58,732 nt of DNA from an uncultured Bacteroides sp. (GTDB taxonomy: Bacteria > Bacteroidota > Bacteroidia > Bacteroidales > Bacteroidaceae): contig URWA01000020.1 in assembly GCA_900551445.1 (NCBI GenBank), forward strand, positions 1 through 58,732, given 5' to 3'. The position numbers and the translations under genes are program-made. Positions 7,861 through 16,694 of this stretch are shown in pieces (within the stretch, counting starts at the first letter, position 1; each line of letters opens with the position of its first letter). A model generated the notes under the pieces. That model ran no database searches. It saw only the letters and a program-made list of their open reading frames with translations, and was not told the origin of the DNA.

Positions 7861-9801
7861 ATGATTTCAATAGAAGGATTGAAGGTGGAGTTTGGAACGA
7901 CTCCCCTGTTTGAAGACGTATCGTTTGTTATAAATAAGAAAGACCGCATCGCACTGGTTGGAAAGAACGGTGCCGGAAAATCTACCATGTTGAAAATCCT
8001 GGCAGGATTGCAGCAGCCCACGGAAGGGGTGGTGGCCGTGCAGCGGGGCATTACCATCGGGTATTTGCCGCAGGTGATGATTTTGAGCGATACGCGTACG
8101 GTGATGGCGGAAGCCGAGATGGCTTTTGAGCATATCTTTGAGATGCAGGAGAAGCTGGAGAAGATGAACCAGGAACTGGCCGACCGTACGGATTATGATT
8201 CAGAAAGCTATCATGAACTGATAGAGCGCTTTACCCACGAAAACGAACGTTTCCTGATGATGGGAGGTACCAACTACCATGCAGAGATTGAACGTACGCT
8301 GACGGGTTTGGGATTCAACCGGAGCGATTTTGACCGGCCGACATCTGAGTTCAGTGGAGGATGGCGCATGCGTATCGAGCTGGCGAAACTTTTGTTGCGT
8401 CGTCCGGATGTGCTCTTGCTCGACGAGCCGACCAACCACTTGGATATCGAAAGTATCCAATGGCTGGAAAACTTCCTGAAAGCAAGTTCGGGGGCTGTGG
8501 TGCTGGTGAGCCACGACCGGGCCTTCATCAACAACGTGACGAACCGTACCATTGAGATTTCCTGCGGACGGATATACGATTACAAAGTACCTTACGATGA
8601 ATTTGTCGTGCTGCGTAAGGAACGCCGCGAACAGCAGTTGCGCGCGTACGAAAACCAGCAGAAAGAAATAAAAGATACGGAAGACTTCATTGAACGTTTC
8701 CGTTACAAGGCTACCAAGGCCGTACAGGTACAGAGCCGCATCAAGCAGTTGGAAAAAATTGTCCCCATTGAGATTGACGAGGAAGACAATTCTACTCTTC
8801 GACTGAAGTTCCCTCCTTCCATCCGTTCCGGTAATTATCCGGTGATTTGCGAGAATGTGAAGAAAGTATACGGCGACCACGTGGTGTTCCACGATGTGAA
8901 CCTGACCATCCACCGCGGGGAAAAGGTGGCGTTTGTGGGAAAGAATGGCGAAGGTAAGTCTACCTTGGTGAAATGCATCATGGATGAGATTCCTTTCGAA
9001 GGCAAGCTGACCATCGGACACAACGTGCAGATTGGGTATTTCGCCCAGAACCAGGCGCAGTTGCTTGATGAGAATCTGACGGTGTTCGACACCATCGACC
9101 GGGTGGCGAAAGGAGATATCCGTTTGAAGATACGCGACATCCTGGGTGCCTTCATGTTTGGAGGAGAAGCCTCCGAAAAGAAGGTGAAAGTGCTGTCGGG
9201 AGGAGAACGCAGCCGTCTGGCCATGATAAAACTGCTGCTGGAGCCGGTGAACTTCCTGATTCTGGATGAGCCGACCAATCACCTGGACATGCGTTCGAAA
9301 GACGTGCTGAAGGAAGCGATAAAGGAATTCGATGGGACCGTCATCGTGGTATCACACGACCGTGAGTTCCTCGACGGACTGGTGACCAAGGTCTATGAGT
9401 TTGGCGGCGGGCTGGTGAAAGAACATATCGGCGGTATTTACGACTTCCTGCAAAAAAAGAAGATGGAGAGCCTGAACGAACTTCAGCTGTCGCAGTCGCC
9501 GCAGGTGGCTCCAGAAAAGAAAGAGGAAACACCGGACAGTGACAACAAACTTTCGTATGAGGCCCAGAAAGAGCTGAACAAGAAAATCCGTAAGCTGGAG
9601 AAACAGGTGGCCGACTGTGAGGCGAAGATTGAAAAGCTGGAAGGCCAGGTAGGGGAACTGGAACAGCAGATGGCCACACCGGAAGGGGCTTCCGACATGA
9701 AACTGTATGAACAGCATCAGCAGCTGAAGAAACAGATTTCAGACGCGGAGGATGAATGGACTTCCCTCTTGTCGGAACTGGAAGAAATGAAGCAAGAATA
9801 A
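7861..9801 (+). CDS. ABC-F family ATPase (translation factor type)
   Basis: This 646-aa protein has two ABC ATPase domains and no membrane segment, the ABC-F layout. Walker A motifs are GKNGAGKST (about 34-42) and GKNGEGKST (about 360-368). Signature motifs are FSGGWRMR and LSGGERSR, and both domains carry LDEPTNHLD. A linker rich in Glu, Arg and Gln (about 240-300) joins them, and the last 90 residues form a charged coiled coil, as in Uup/YdiF-like members. Known ABC-F proteins act on the ribosome in translation or antibiotic protection. Nothing here points to a resistance subtype. A -7 box TAACTTTGC lies at 7820-7828, 33 nt before the ATG. Confidence 0.93.
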   Translation: MISIEGLKVEFGTTPLFEDVSFVINKKDRIALVGKNGAGKSTMLKILAGLQQPTEGVVAVQRGITIGYLPQVMILSDTRTVMAEAEMAFEHIFEMQEKLEKMNQELADRTDYDSESYHELIERFTHENERFLMMGGTNYHAEIERTLTGLGFNRSDFDRPTSEFSGGWRMRIELAKLLLRRPDVLLLDEPTNHLDIESIQWLENFLKASSGAVVLVSHDRAFINNVTNRTIEISCGRIYDYKVPYDEFVVLRKERREQQLRAYENQQKEIKDTEDFIERFRYKATKAVQVQSRIKQLEKIVPIEIDEEDNSTLRLKFPPSIRSGNYPVICENVKKVYGDHVVFHDVNLTIHRGEKVAFVGKNGEGKSTLVKCIMDEIPFEGKLTIGHNVQIGYFAQNQAQLLDENLTVFDTIDRVAKGDIRLKIRDILGAFMFGGEASEKKVKVLSGGERSRLAMIKLLLEPVNFLILDEPTNHLDMRSKDVLKEAIKEFDGTVIVVSHDREFLDGLVTKVYEFGGGLVKEHIGGIYDFLQKKKMESLNELQLSQSPQVAPEKKEETPDSDNKLSYEAQKELNKKIRKLEKQVADCEAKIEKLEGQVGELEQQMATPEGASDMKLYEQHQQLKKQISDAEDEWTSLLSELEEMKQE

Positions 9802-9829
9802 TTTGAGACTTAATTAAAATAATACACTT

Positions 9830-11869
9830 ATGAACAAAAAGAATTATGTAGCCGTAGCTGCATTGGCATTGGCCATGATGACCAGCTGCGCCGGACAGAA
9901 GGAAGCCAAAAGCACTTCTGGCATCGATTTGGCAAACATGGATACGACCGTGGCTGCCGGAACCGACTTTTTCCGTTATGCATGTGGCGGTTGGAACGAA
10001 GCTCATCCGCTGACTGCCGAATATTCCCGTTATGGGACATTCGACCTGTTGTTCGACAACAGCCAGAAACAGTTGCGTGAACTGATTGAAGGACTGGCTG
10101 CCCAGAAGAACAATCCGGCAGGTTCAGCCGCACAGAAAATCGGTGATTTGTACAACATGGCCATGGACAGTGTAACCTTGAACAAGCAGGGAGCTGAACC
10201 GGTGAAAGCAATGCTGGGTAAGATTGCAGCCCTGAAAGACAAGAGTGAAATCATTCCGATGATGACCGAGATGGCACATGTCGGCATCGGTACTTATTTC
10301 CACAGCTATGTGTATGCCGACCCGAAGAACAGCTCGCTGAACATCTTCCAGATGGGGCAGGGCGGTATCAACCTGGGTGAAAAGGAATATTACCTGGACA
10401 ACGACAGCATTACGCAGAACATCCGTGAACAATATAAGGTATATATCGGCAAACTGTTCCAGCTGGCAGGTTTCACAGAAGCAGAAGCTCAGCAGAAGGT
10501 AGCCGATGTGATGGAAATCGAAACCGCCATTGCCAAGGCTTCACGCAGTGCTACAGAACTTCGTGATCCGGAAGCCAACTACCACAAGATGTCGTTCGAG
10601 GAACTGAAGAAGACCATCTCCGGCATCGACTGGGATGCGTATGTAAAGGGACTGAGCATTCAGGCTCCTGCCGAACTGAACGTGGAACAGGTAGAACCGA
10701 TTCAGGAAGTGGCTCGTCTGATGAACACTCTGCCGGTGTCAAAACATGTGTCATACCTGGAATACAATTTGCTGGATGCAGCCGCTTCTTGCCTGAGCGA
10801 TGACTTCGTGGCTGCCCGCTTTGATTTCTACGGCAAGGTATTGTCCGGACGTCAGGTAAACCAGCCGCGCTGGAAGCGTGCCGTGAACTCAGTAAACGGT
10901 ATGCTGGGTGAACTGGTCGGTGAAATGTACGTGGAAAAATACTTCCCGGCTGCAGCTAAGGAACGTATGGTGAAGCTGGTGAAGAACTTGCAGACTGCTT
11001 TGGGTGAACGCATCAATGCACAGGAATGGATGAGCGACAGTACCAAGGTGAAAGCACAGGAAAAACTGGCTGCTTTCCATGTGAAAGTGGGTTATCCTGA
11101 CAAATGGAAAGACTATTCCAAACTGGACATCAAGAAAGATTCTTACTGGGCCAACGTATGCCGTGCTTCAGAATGGAGCTTCAACGATATGTACAGCCGT
11201 CTGGGCAAACCGGTCGATAAGGACGAATGGCTGATGACTCCGCAGACAGTCAATGCATACTACAATCCGTCTACCAACGAAATCTGCTTCCCGGCAGCCA
11301 TTCTTCAGCCGCCGTTCTTCAACATGGAAGCAGACGATGCTGCCAACTACGGTGCCATCGGTGTGGTAATCGGTCATGAAATGACGCACGGATTCGACGA
11401 CCAAGGCCGTCAGTTCGACAAGAACGGTAACCTGACCGACTGGTGGGCTCCGGGTGATGCCGACCGCTTCAAAGCACGTGCACAGGTGATGGTAGACTTC
11501 TTCAACAATATCGAAGTATTGCCGGGCTTGCATGCCAACGGTGAACTGACGCTGGGTGAGAACCTGGCCGACCACGGAGGTTTGAACGTGGCTTATCTGG
11601 CCTTCCAGAATGCGACGAAAGATGCACCTCTGGGTGTGGTAGACGGTTTCACTCCTGAACAGCGTTTCTTCCTGGCTTACGCTACTTTGTGGGCTGGTAA
11701 CATCCGCGACGAGCAGATTCGCGTGTACACCAAGTCAGACCCTCACTCTTTGGGCAAATGGCGTGTGAACGGTGCGCTGCCGCACATCCAGGCTTGGTAT
11801 GATGCCTTCCACATCACACCGTCAGATCCGTTGTATGTAGCTCCGGAAAAACGTGTGAACGTATGGTAA
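9830..11869 (+). CDS. pepO: M13 family metallopeptidase, lipoprotein
   Basis: A 679-aa zinc endopeptidase of the neprilysin/PepO family. The N-terminus ends in a lipobox (MMTSC, Cys about 20), so it is predicted to be a lipoprotein of the envelope. The zinc motif HEMTH places His516, Glu517 and His520, and the third ligand Glu577 is in GENLADHGG. The C-terminus has the family's typical ending with a CXXW-like counterpart replaced by RVNVW. The substrate would be short peptides in the periplasm or at the surface. It follows the ABC-F gene by 28 nt, so read-through is possible, and ends at a very strong terminator. Family assignment is firm; the gene symbol is by similarity only. Confidence 0.92.
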   Translation: MNKKNYVAVAALALAMMTSCAGQKEAKSTSGIDLANMDTTVAAGTDFFRYACGGWNEAHPLTAEYSRYGTFDLLFDNSQKQLRELIEGLAAQKNNPAGSAAQKIGDLYNMAMDSVTLNKQGAEPVKAMLGKIAALKDKSEIIPMMTEMAHVGIGTYFHSYVYADPKNSSLNIFQMGQGGINLGEKEYYLDNDSITQNIREQYKVYIGKLFQLAGFTEAEAQQKVADVMEIETAIAKASRSATELRDPEANYHKMSFEELKKTISGIDWDAYVKGLSIQAPAELNVEQVEPIQEVARLMNTLPVSKHVSYLEYNLLDAAASCLSDDFVAARFDFYGKVLSGRQVNQPRWKRAVNSVNGMLGELVGEMYVEKYFPAAAKERMVKLVKNLQTALGERINAQEWMSDSTKVKAQEKLAAFHVKVGYPDKWKDYSKLDIKKDSYWANVCRASEWSFNDMYSRLGKPVDKDEWLMTPQTVNAYYNPSTNEICFPAAILQPPFFNMEADDAANYGAIGVVIGHEMTHGFDDQGRQFDKNGNLTDWWAPGDADRFKARAQVMVDFFNNIEVLPGLHANGELTLGENLADHGGLNVAYLAFQNATKDAPLGVVDGFTPEQRFFLAYATLWAGNIRDEQIRVYTKSDPHSLGKWRVNGALPHIQAWYDAFHITPSDPLYVAPEKRVNVW

Positions 11870-11900
11870 GCCACAAATTCTGAAGTTTACCATTCAGCAT

Positions 11901-11943
11901 AAAAAGGTCTATGGACTGTCATGAGGTCCATAGACCTTTTTTT
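11901..11943 (+). terminator. Strong terminator after the M13 peptidase
   Basis: A perfect 16-bp stem, AAAAAGGTCTATGGAC (11901-11916) with its complement at 11926-11941, closes a 9-nt loop and ends in a T run. The A run on the left side means it could also work on the minus strand. Confidence 0.92.
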
Positions 11944-12010
11944 ATGGCCTTCAGTTATTCTTTCATTTCTACTGGCATATTCTTTCCTTTCTGCCGATGT
12001 TTTCTCTGTA

Positions 12011-12093
12011 CTGCACTTTGGGATTTGTATTTCACAGTGTAAAATATATATCCCACACTGTGGTTTTTGTATCCCACAGTGTGAAACAGAGAA
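12011..12093. repeat. Array of four 21-nt units with short palindromic cores
   Basis: Units start at 12011, 12031, 12052 and 12073. The last three share a core close to CACA-S-TGTG (TTCACAGTGTAAA, CCCACACTGTGGT, CCCACAGTGTGAAA); the first is degenerate (TGCACTTTGGGA). Each core is followed by an A/T-rich spacer such as TTTTTGTAT. Two weaker T/C-rich units (TTCTTTCATTTCT and TTCTTTCCTTTCT) sit upstream at about 11955-11995. No gene overlaps the array, and it begins about 70 nt beyond the terminator of the M13 peptidase gene. Compare the 22-nt array at 52575-52727. Confidence 0.75.
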
Positions 12094-12601
12094 TTTTCCC
12101 TTCCGTTTGACCATAAAAAGAGTGTCATTTATTTTTATCTGGTGGATGAAATCACGGTTTTCCGTGGTGTATATGAAATGAGAAAATCCTTTCTTTGTAT
12201 AAGTTAGTAGGAAGCAGATTAAGAATCCTTATTTAAAAAAGGATAAGAAAGACCACTACTGGATTATCTATTATTATGGGGAAAAATTTGGGTGTAAGCT
12301 GAATGAATCTGTAGATTCAACCTCTTGTTTGAACGATGGACCCCTTTCTCTCTACTCTGCCGGAGTTTTGAGAAAGGGGTTGCTTATGATGAGGATGTTT
12401 TTGTTATTCTTCATCATACAGGTTGATGATTCTTTTGGAAACTCTGTTGACCGATGAGCAGAAAACTGTGTTTGAACAGATGAAGAAAGGGCGTCCACAA
12501 CGGAAGCAATGAAGGCTTATGCAGTTGTAAATATTCTTATTCCGATAAATAAGAATATGAAATAGGTTATTTATGGGAATATTATTTTTTATATAATTCC
12601 T
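12094..12601. other. Gene-poor stretch with two hairpins
   Basis: No convincing gene is present. Two perfect inverted repeats are visible: ACCCCTTTCTC / GAGAAAGGGGT (12340-12350 and 12370-12380) and ATATTCTTATT / AATAAGAATAT (12531-12541 and 12548-12558). Neither is followed by a T run, so they are not clear terminators. A possible gene scrap lies between them. A -7-like TATTTTTG at 12602-12609 may drive the DUF4878 gene. Confidence 0.5.
12426..12512 (+). pseudogene. Possible C-terminal scrap of an LTxxQ-type exported protein
   Basis: A 28-codon frame reads LLTDEQKTVFEQMKKGRPQRKQ before a stop. The LTDEQK...FEQM pattern resembles the C-terminal repeat of small Spy/CpxP-like or DUF4890-like periplasmic proteins common in Bacteroides. 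There is no matching N-terminal part or signal peptide in frame upstream. It may be the decayed end of such a gene, or a chance match. Confidence 0.25.
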
Positions 12602-12665
12602 TATTTTTGATAAAAAATAATGCTGAAAGGAAAATAGCCAGGTAAATGGCTACAAAAAGAAAACT

Positions 12666-13091
12666 ATGAAAACATTTTTTGCGTCCTTATTTGTAGTAGG
12701 AATGCTGTCCTTTATGTCAGCTTGCTCTTCGAATACTCCTTCTGCTGTGGTCGAAAAAGGGTTGAACTGCGTATTGTCCGGAGATTATAAAGGTTATGTG
12801 GATTTGATGCAGTTAACGGATGACAATGATTCTCAGGCAACAGAAGAAGCCAAAAAAGAGTTCGCTGAGATGATTGAAAAACAGGCATCTAACCAGAGTG
12901 ACAAAGAAAAACTGAAAAGTTATGAGATTCTGAAGGAAGAATTTAGTAAGACGGGAACTTACGCCAGAGTGACTTTGAAGGAGGTCTACATGACGGGGGA
13001 TGAACATGAGACTGCTTTGTATTTGGTGAAGAATAAGAAAGGACAGTGGGAAATCATGCTTTGGGGAACAGACAGATTGATGGATGAATAA
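12666..13091 (+). CDS. DUF4878-like small lipoprotein
   Basis: A 141-aa protein with a signal peptide and lipobox (MSACSS, Cys about 20), so it is predicted to be membrane anchored. The rest reads like a DUF4878 / NTF2-like lumazine-binding fold: PSAVVEKGLNCVLSGDYKGYVDL, then a helical charged segment and a C-terminal beta part ending in KKGQWEIMLW. Such proteins are common in Bacteroides and have no known activity. The ATG at 12666 follows a -7-like TATTTTTG by about 55 nt, and a terminator follows the stop by 30 nt, so it is probably transcribed alone. Confidence 0.75.
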   Translation: MKTFFASLFVVGMLSFMSACSSNTPSAVVEKGLNCVLSGDYKGYVDLMQLTDDNDSQATEEAKKEFAEMIEKQASNQSDKEKLKSYEILKEEFSKTGTYARVTLKEVYMTGDEHETALYLVKNKKGQWEIMLWGTDRLMDE

Positions 13092-13120
13092 TCCATGACA
13101 TGCTACAATGATGAAGGACG

Positions 13121-13169
13121 AAGAATCCGTATTACAATACCGGGGAGTTGTAATGCGGATTCTTTTTTG
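13121..13169 (+). terminator. Terminator between DUF4878 gene and histidine kinase
   Basis: Inverted repeat at 13121-13137 and 13148-13164 (AAGAATCCG...CGGATTCTT with one mismatch) followed by TTTTTTG. It serves the plus-strand gene and may also serve the convergent kinase gene, whose stop is at 13173. Confidence 0.8.
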
Positions 13170-13172
13170 TCT

Positions 13173-15245
13173 TTATATTGGGAACCAGAAATGAACAATG
13201 GTTCCGTGGCCTTCTTTCGATTTGATTTCGCAATCACCTTGTAGCTTGGAGCATCGTTCTTTGATGTTTTTCAGCCCTAATCCACTCTGGAGAGGATTGT
13301 TGGGAAGCGGGTTGGGGGTAAAGCCTTTTCCGTCATCTTCGATAAGGACATGGATTTGTCCAGCTTCCAGACTGATGGTAACGTAAGCATTTTGAGCGTC
13401 GGCATGTTTTATCAGGTTGGATATTGCCTCCTGCAAGATACGGTATACTTCCTGTGTCTGTTCGGGTGGGAAAGAAATCTGCTTTATGCCCTCCTCTATA
13501 TAACATTCAATGTGAATGTTCTCCAACGATTTCAGTTTGTCGGTGTAGAGTGCCAGCACCTGATACAAACTGAAATTATGAAAAACAGGGGTTGCCAACT
13601 GGTGGGAAAGATTGCGCAGGGCTTCTCTTATTCGTTCGAGCTGGACACTGAAGGACGGAGTCTTTGCTTGCTGCATTTCCATTTCGATGGATAACAGGTC
13701 GTTGCATACGCCATCGTGCAGTTCTTTGGATATGCGGTTATTGCTGTCCTCCAGTCCGCAGATATATTGTTCTGTCATTTTCTTATGCATGTCGGTGAGG
13801 AGGAGCTGGCTTTGCATTTCTTTGTCCTTGATTTCTTTTTCCAGTTTCAGTTGCTTCAGGTTAAAAGCGATTTTTCTTTTGTGCATGCTGATGGTCAGGA
13901 TGACAAGGAGCAGGACAACCAGTACCAGTACGCCCCCGATGGTATAGGTACGTGTCAGGTAGACTGCTTTCTCTTCCGCACGTTTTTCATTGATACCGGC
14001 AATCTGTAAGTCTTTTTCTTTCAGGTCCAGCTCGGCCTCGAATCCGGACAGCCGGTTGTGGAAATACTGGTTATTCAGTTCTTCGTTGGCTTTATAAGCT
14101 TCGAGCACTAGCTGGTAGGATAACTGGTTCTCATGTCTTTTGGCCTCTATTTCAGCAAGGGTCAGGAGCACTTTGGGAAGCAGGCCGGAGGGGTGTTGTC
14201 GGGCAAAGTCGGCTGCTTTCATCACATGCTGTTGGGCTTGAGATAGAGAATCTGTATCGTGAAACAGCATGTAGCCGTACAGGTATTCCAAATTGGCAAT
14301 GTTTGCTTTATTGAGCGTGGTGGCCTTGTAGCTTATGGCTTTTTGAAAGTATTGTAAAGCTTGTGACGGTTTGCCCAAATCCCTTGCCACCCGGGCATAT
14401 TGTGTATATGCCAGCAGCTTGAGCCCATCGGGCATTTCCGGCTGTAGTTTCTGGTTCACCAGACGGAGCGTGTCGAGTGCATTGCCGAGCTGGTGGTTGT
14501 TGGCCAGCAGGATGGCATGGTTGCATAATCTGTTGACTTCTCCAATGCGATAGTCCAGGGTCAGTGTATCGGTTTGAGGATAGGCAAACATTTTGCGGGA
14601 AACCTGTATGGCTTCATTGTTTTTCCCTACTTCGTTGTAGAGAATGGAGATATTGGATACGATGATGGCTGCCAGGTTGTAGTTTCGCAGGTTTTCGGTA
14701 ATGGCCAGCGCTTTTTCGTACAATGAAATGGCATTGTCGAACATAAAAAGTTTCCGGTGTATGACTCCCGATAGATTATAGGCTTCGGCCAGATTGGCTG
14801 AATCTTTCAATTGTTCCAATAAACTGATTGCTTCTGTAGCCGTGCCTCTGGCTTCTTTCAGGTGGTCGGCCTGCCATTGTCCGTAGGCAGTTTCGTACGT
14901 CGCAAGTGCCTCGATTGTCTGTATTTGGGAGCGGGAGGACTGGTCTGTCTGTTGGCTTTCCAGTGTGGTAGCCTTTTTGCGGGTTTGAGCCAGCAAGGTA
15001 TATGCTTTGTCGCAGTCTCCTTTCTGATTGAGGTAGCGGGCGTAATCCAGGTCGATATTTAAGGCATAAATCTTATCTTGTTTGTAACGGTTTTCACGAG
15101 TGATGACTCCGTAGATAGAATCCATCCGGTCATATTCACCATTATCCCCAAATGACTGCAGCAAGTCGGCCAAGTTGTCATTTTTGTCACTGGCCGTTAA
15201 ATGTGCGGTCAGGCAGAGAAAAATAAAAAATACAATTTGTTTCAT
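13173..15245 (-). CDS. TPR-containing sensor histidine kinase (NarL-type, HisKA_3)
   Basis: A 690-aa membrane sensor kinase. A signal peptide is followed by a periplasmic or extracytoplasmic region of TPR-like helical repeats (about 30-400), one membrane segment (about 430-452, VLVLVVLLLVIL), then a HisKA_3 dimerisation domain with the phosphoacceptor His510 in KELHDGVCNDLL, and a HATPase_c domain with DDGKGF and GLGLKNIKER. It should phosphorylate the response regulator encoded immediately upstream. The frame extends to a TTG at 15257, but I choose the ATG at 15245, which overlaps the regulator's stop as ATGA, a sign of translational coupling. The input signal is unknown. Confidence 0.9.
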   Translation of the reverse strand: MKQIVFFIFLCLTAHLTASDKNDNLADLLQSFGDNGEYDRMDSIYGVITRENRYKQDKIYALNIDLDYARYLNQKGDCDKAYTLLAQTRKKATTLESQQTDQSSRSQIQTIEALATYETAYGQWQADHLKEARGTATEAISLLEQLKDSANLAEAYNLSGVIHRKLFMFDNAISLYEKALAITENLRNYNLAAIIVSNISILYNEVGKNNEAIQVSRKMFAYPQTDTLTLDYRIGEVNRLCNHAILLANNHQLGNALDTLRLVNQKLQPEMPDGLKLLAYTQYARVARDLGKPSQALQYFQKAISYKATTLNKANIANLEYLYGYMLFHDTDSLSQAQQHVMKAADFARQHPSGLLPKVLLTLAEIEAKRHENQLSYQLVLEAYKANEELNNQYFHNRLSGFEAELDLKEKDLQIAGINEKRAEEKAVYLTRTYTIGGVLVLVVLLLVILTISMHKRKIAFNLKQLKLEKEIKDKEMQSQLLLTDMHKKMTEQYICGLEDSNNRISKELHDGVCNDLLSIEMEMQQAKTPSFSVQLERIREALRNLSHQLATPVFHNFSLYQVLALYTDKLKSLENIHIECYIEEGIKQISFPPEQTQEVYRILQEAISNLIKHADAQNAYVTISLEAGQIHVLIEDDGKGFTPNPLPNNPLQSGLGLKNIKERCSKLQGDCEIKSKEGHGTIVHFWFPI

Positions 15246-15880
15246 ATCGTAATCCAACCTTTTAAAAAAGCAATTCGCATGAGATGTGATACGTTGGTGG
15301 CTCCACTCTTTAACAGGATATTTTTCCGCATCGTATCGATGGTATTCTTGCTAAGATTAAGTTTGTGGGCGATTTCATCGGAAGTAAGCCCACAGGAGAG
15401 CATCTGAATGATTTCGTTTTCGCGTGGGCTGGGAGTGTAGTTTATCTGTCTGGAGGCAGACTGGTCGCCCACAATGGAAAGTACGATGTGCAGTGCGGTA
15501 GGAGAGTAATATTTGGTGTGTTCCTCCAATATCCGTTGAACGGCTGTTTCGATTTCATCTATTTTGTCGTTTTTCGTGACGATGCCTGCCACTTCCGCCT
15601 TGGTCAGCAGTTTGATAATCCAGAACTCGGTGTGCATGGTGTACACAAGTATGGGAGTCTGGATTGTTTTCTGCCTTAGATAGGTTATGATATCCAAAGC
15701 CGTTTTATCTTGGATTTCATAATCGATGATTAGCAAATCGGGAGTGGTGTGGTTCAGATAACTGTATAATTCGGAGTGATGATGCCCTGTAGTTACCTGA
15801 TAATGCGGATTATGTGCCAGTAACTGGCTAAGACCTTCAGTAATAATCGGGTGGTCATCCAGAATGTATAGGTTTTTCAT
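15242..15880 (-). CDS. LuxR/NarL-type response regulator
   Basis: A 212-aa two-component regulator. The receiver domain has the acidic pair Asp8-Asp9 and the phosphorylation site Asp53 (LLIIDYE). The C-terminal GerE/LuxR helix-turn-helix spans about 148-205 (SPRENEIIQMLSCGLTSDEI, then KNTIDTMRKNIL). It is the partner of the TPR kinase, whose ATG overlaps its stop codon. Upstream on the minus strand is a CATCTTTG element at -7 distance, one base off the consensus. Targets are not evident; the divergent exported GIN-like protein 215 nt away is a candidate. Confidence 0.93.
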   Translation of the reverse strand: MKNLYILDDHPIITEGLSQLLAHNPHYQVTTGHHHSELYSYLNHTTPDLLIIDYEIQDKTALDIITYLRQKTIQTPILVYTMHTEFWIIKLLTKAEVAGIVTKNDKIDEIETAVQRILEEHTKYYSPTALHIVLSIVGDQSASRQINYTPSPRENEIIQMLSCGLTSDEIAHKLNLSKNTIDTMRKNILLKSGATNVSHLMRIAFLKGWITI

Positions 15881-16006
15881 GGAGGAGCGTATTTAATTCT
15901 TTAGCTTTTTTACAAAGATGATAATTTTTCTTGCGACATGCAAGTGCAGGTAAGGAAAAGAGGTGTTGGCTGCCCGAATTACCGTATGTTATCCGTTAAT
16001 CTTTTT

Positions 16007-16038
16007 CTTGGCTATTGGGGGAGAATGTGTTATATTCG
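16007..16038 (+). promoter_or_regulatory. Promoter of the GIN-like exported protein
   Basis: CTTG at 16007-16010, 20 nt, then TATATTCG at 16031-16038. The -7 box has one change from TAnnTTTG. It lies divergent to the two-component genes and 58 nt before the ATG at 16096. Confidence 0.5.
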
Positions 16039-16095
16039 CAAAATCTAAGCGCTGGTGAAAAGTAAATGACAATTAAAATAAAATAGCAGTATGAT

Positions 16096-16593
16096 ATGAA
16101 GAGAACAGCTTTATTGTTGGCAGGGCTTGGCTTTTGTTTGTGGAGCCAGGCTGAGGAGCCGGTAAAAGACTTTTCTTTTGCCGGATACAAGGTCGTATTG
16201 ATCCGGTCGGATACCTTCCGCGTAGAGGTGGAAAATCCGGAACTGGGAATACAGAAACTGGAGAATGGGACACTGTCGTTCACGCTTAAGGATGCAAATG
16301 GAACGATGCCGAAAGGGAAGGTTTGTATTTATACGAACGATGTTCGTCGAATCAGCATGATTTGTTCTGAACTGACGACAGACAGGTCACTTACCGTAGA
16401 TTCACTCAGCGTGTCGTTGGCTGCAGGTTCCAGGGGAACAATGGACGTAAAGGCAAAATATCTGCAGGTATCGGCTGGAGCGGGTAGCCAATTTACCTTA
16501 AAAGGAGAAACGGATGAGCTCGACTGTACGACCAATGGCAATAGTCGCGTCAATTTGAGCGGATTGAAGGTGAAGAAGCAACAGAAAAACTGA
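16096..16593 (+). CDS. Exported beta-helical protein, head-GIN (DUF2807)-like
   Basis: A 165-aa protein with a signal peptide (about 1-20, cut after SQA). The mature part is made of short beta strands rich in Ser, Leu and Asp (LTVDSLSVSLAAGSRGTMDVKA), which is how DUF2807 head-GIN domains read. These are found on surface or periplasmic proteins of Bacteroidota and have no proven activity. Usual DUF2807 proteins are 220-250 aa, so this one is short. It lies divergent from the kinase/regulator pair and could be one of its targets, but that is only position. The downstream MFS gene is 101 nt away. Confidence 0.6.
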   Translation: MKRTALLLAGLGFCLWSQAEEPVKDFSFAGYKVVLIRSDTFRVEVENPELGIQKLENGTLSFTLKDANGTMPKGKVCIYTNDVRRISMICSELTTDRSLTVDSLSVSLAAGSRGTMDVKAKYLQVSAGAGSQFTLKGETDELDCTTNGNSRVNLSGLKVKKQQKN

Positions 16594-16694
16594 ACTAGTT
16601 CAGATTGGCTTTTTGGGTCTCTCTATTTAAAAATCACATTACCTTATTAGAATAGTATTACATTGTATTTATTACCTTAATTTTTTACGAAAAA

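Noticed and set aside
8200..9282. 360-aa open frame on the minus strand
   Set aside because: It is a shadow of the ABC-F gene on the other strand, whose motifs are complete.
11887..12181. Open frames on both strands across the 21-nt array (75 and 86 aa)
   Set aside because: They exist because 21 is a multiple of 3, so the repeat stays open in frame. They have no signal, family resemblance or promoter, and one reads back through the terminator.
12340..12380. Intrinsic terminator
   Set aside because: The 11-bp stem is perfect but is followed by TGCTTATG, not a T run.
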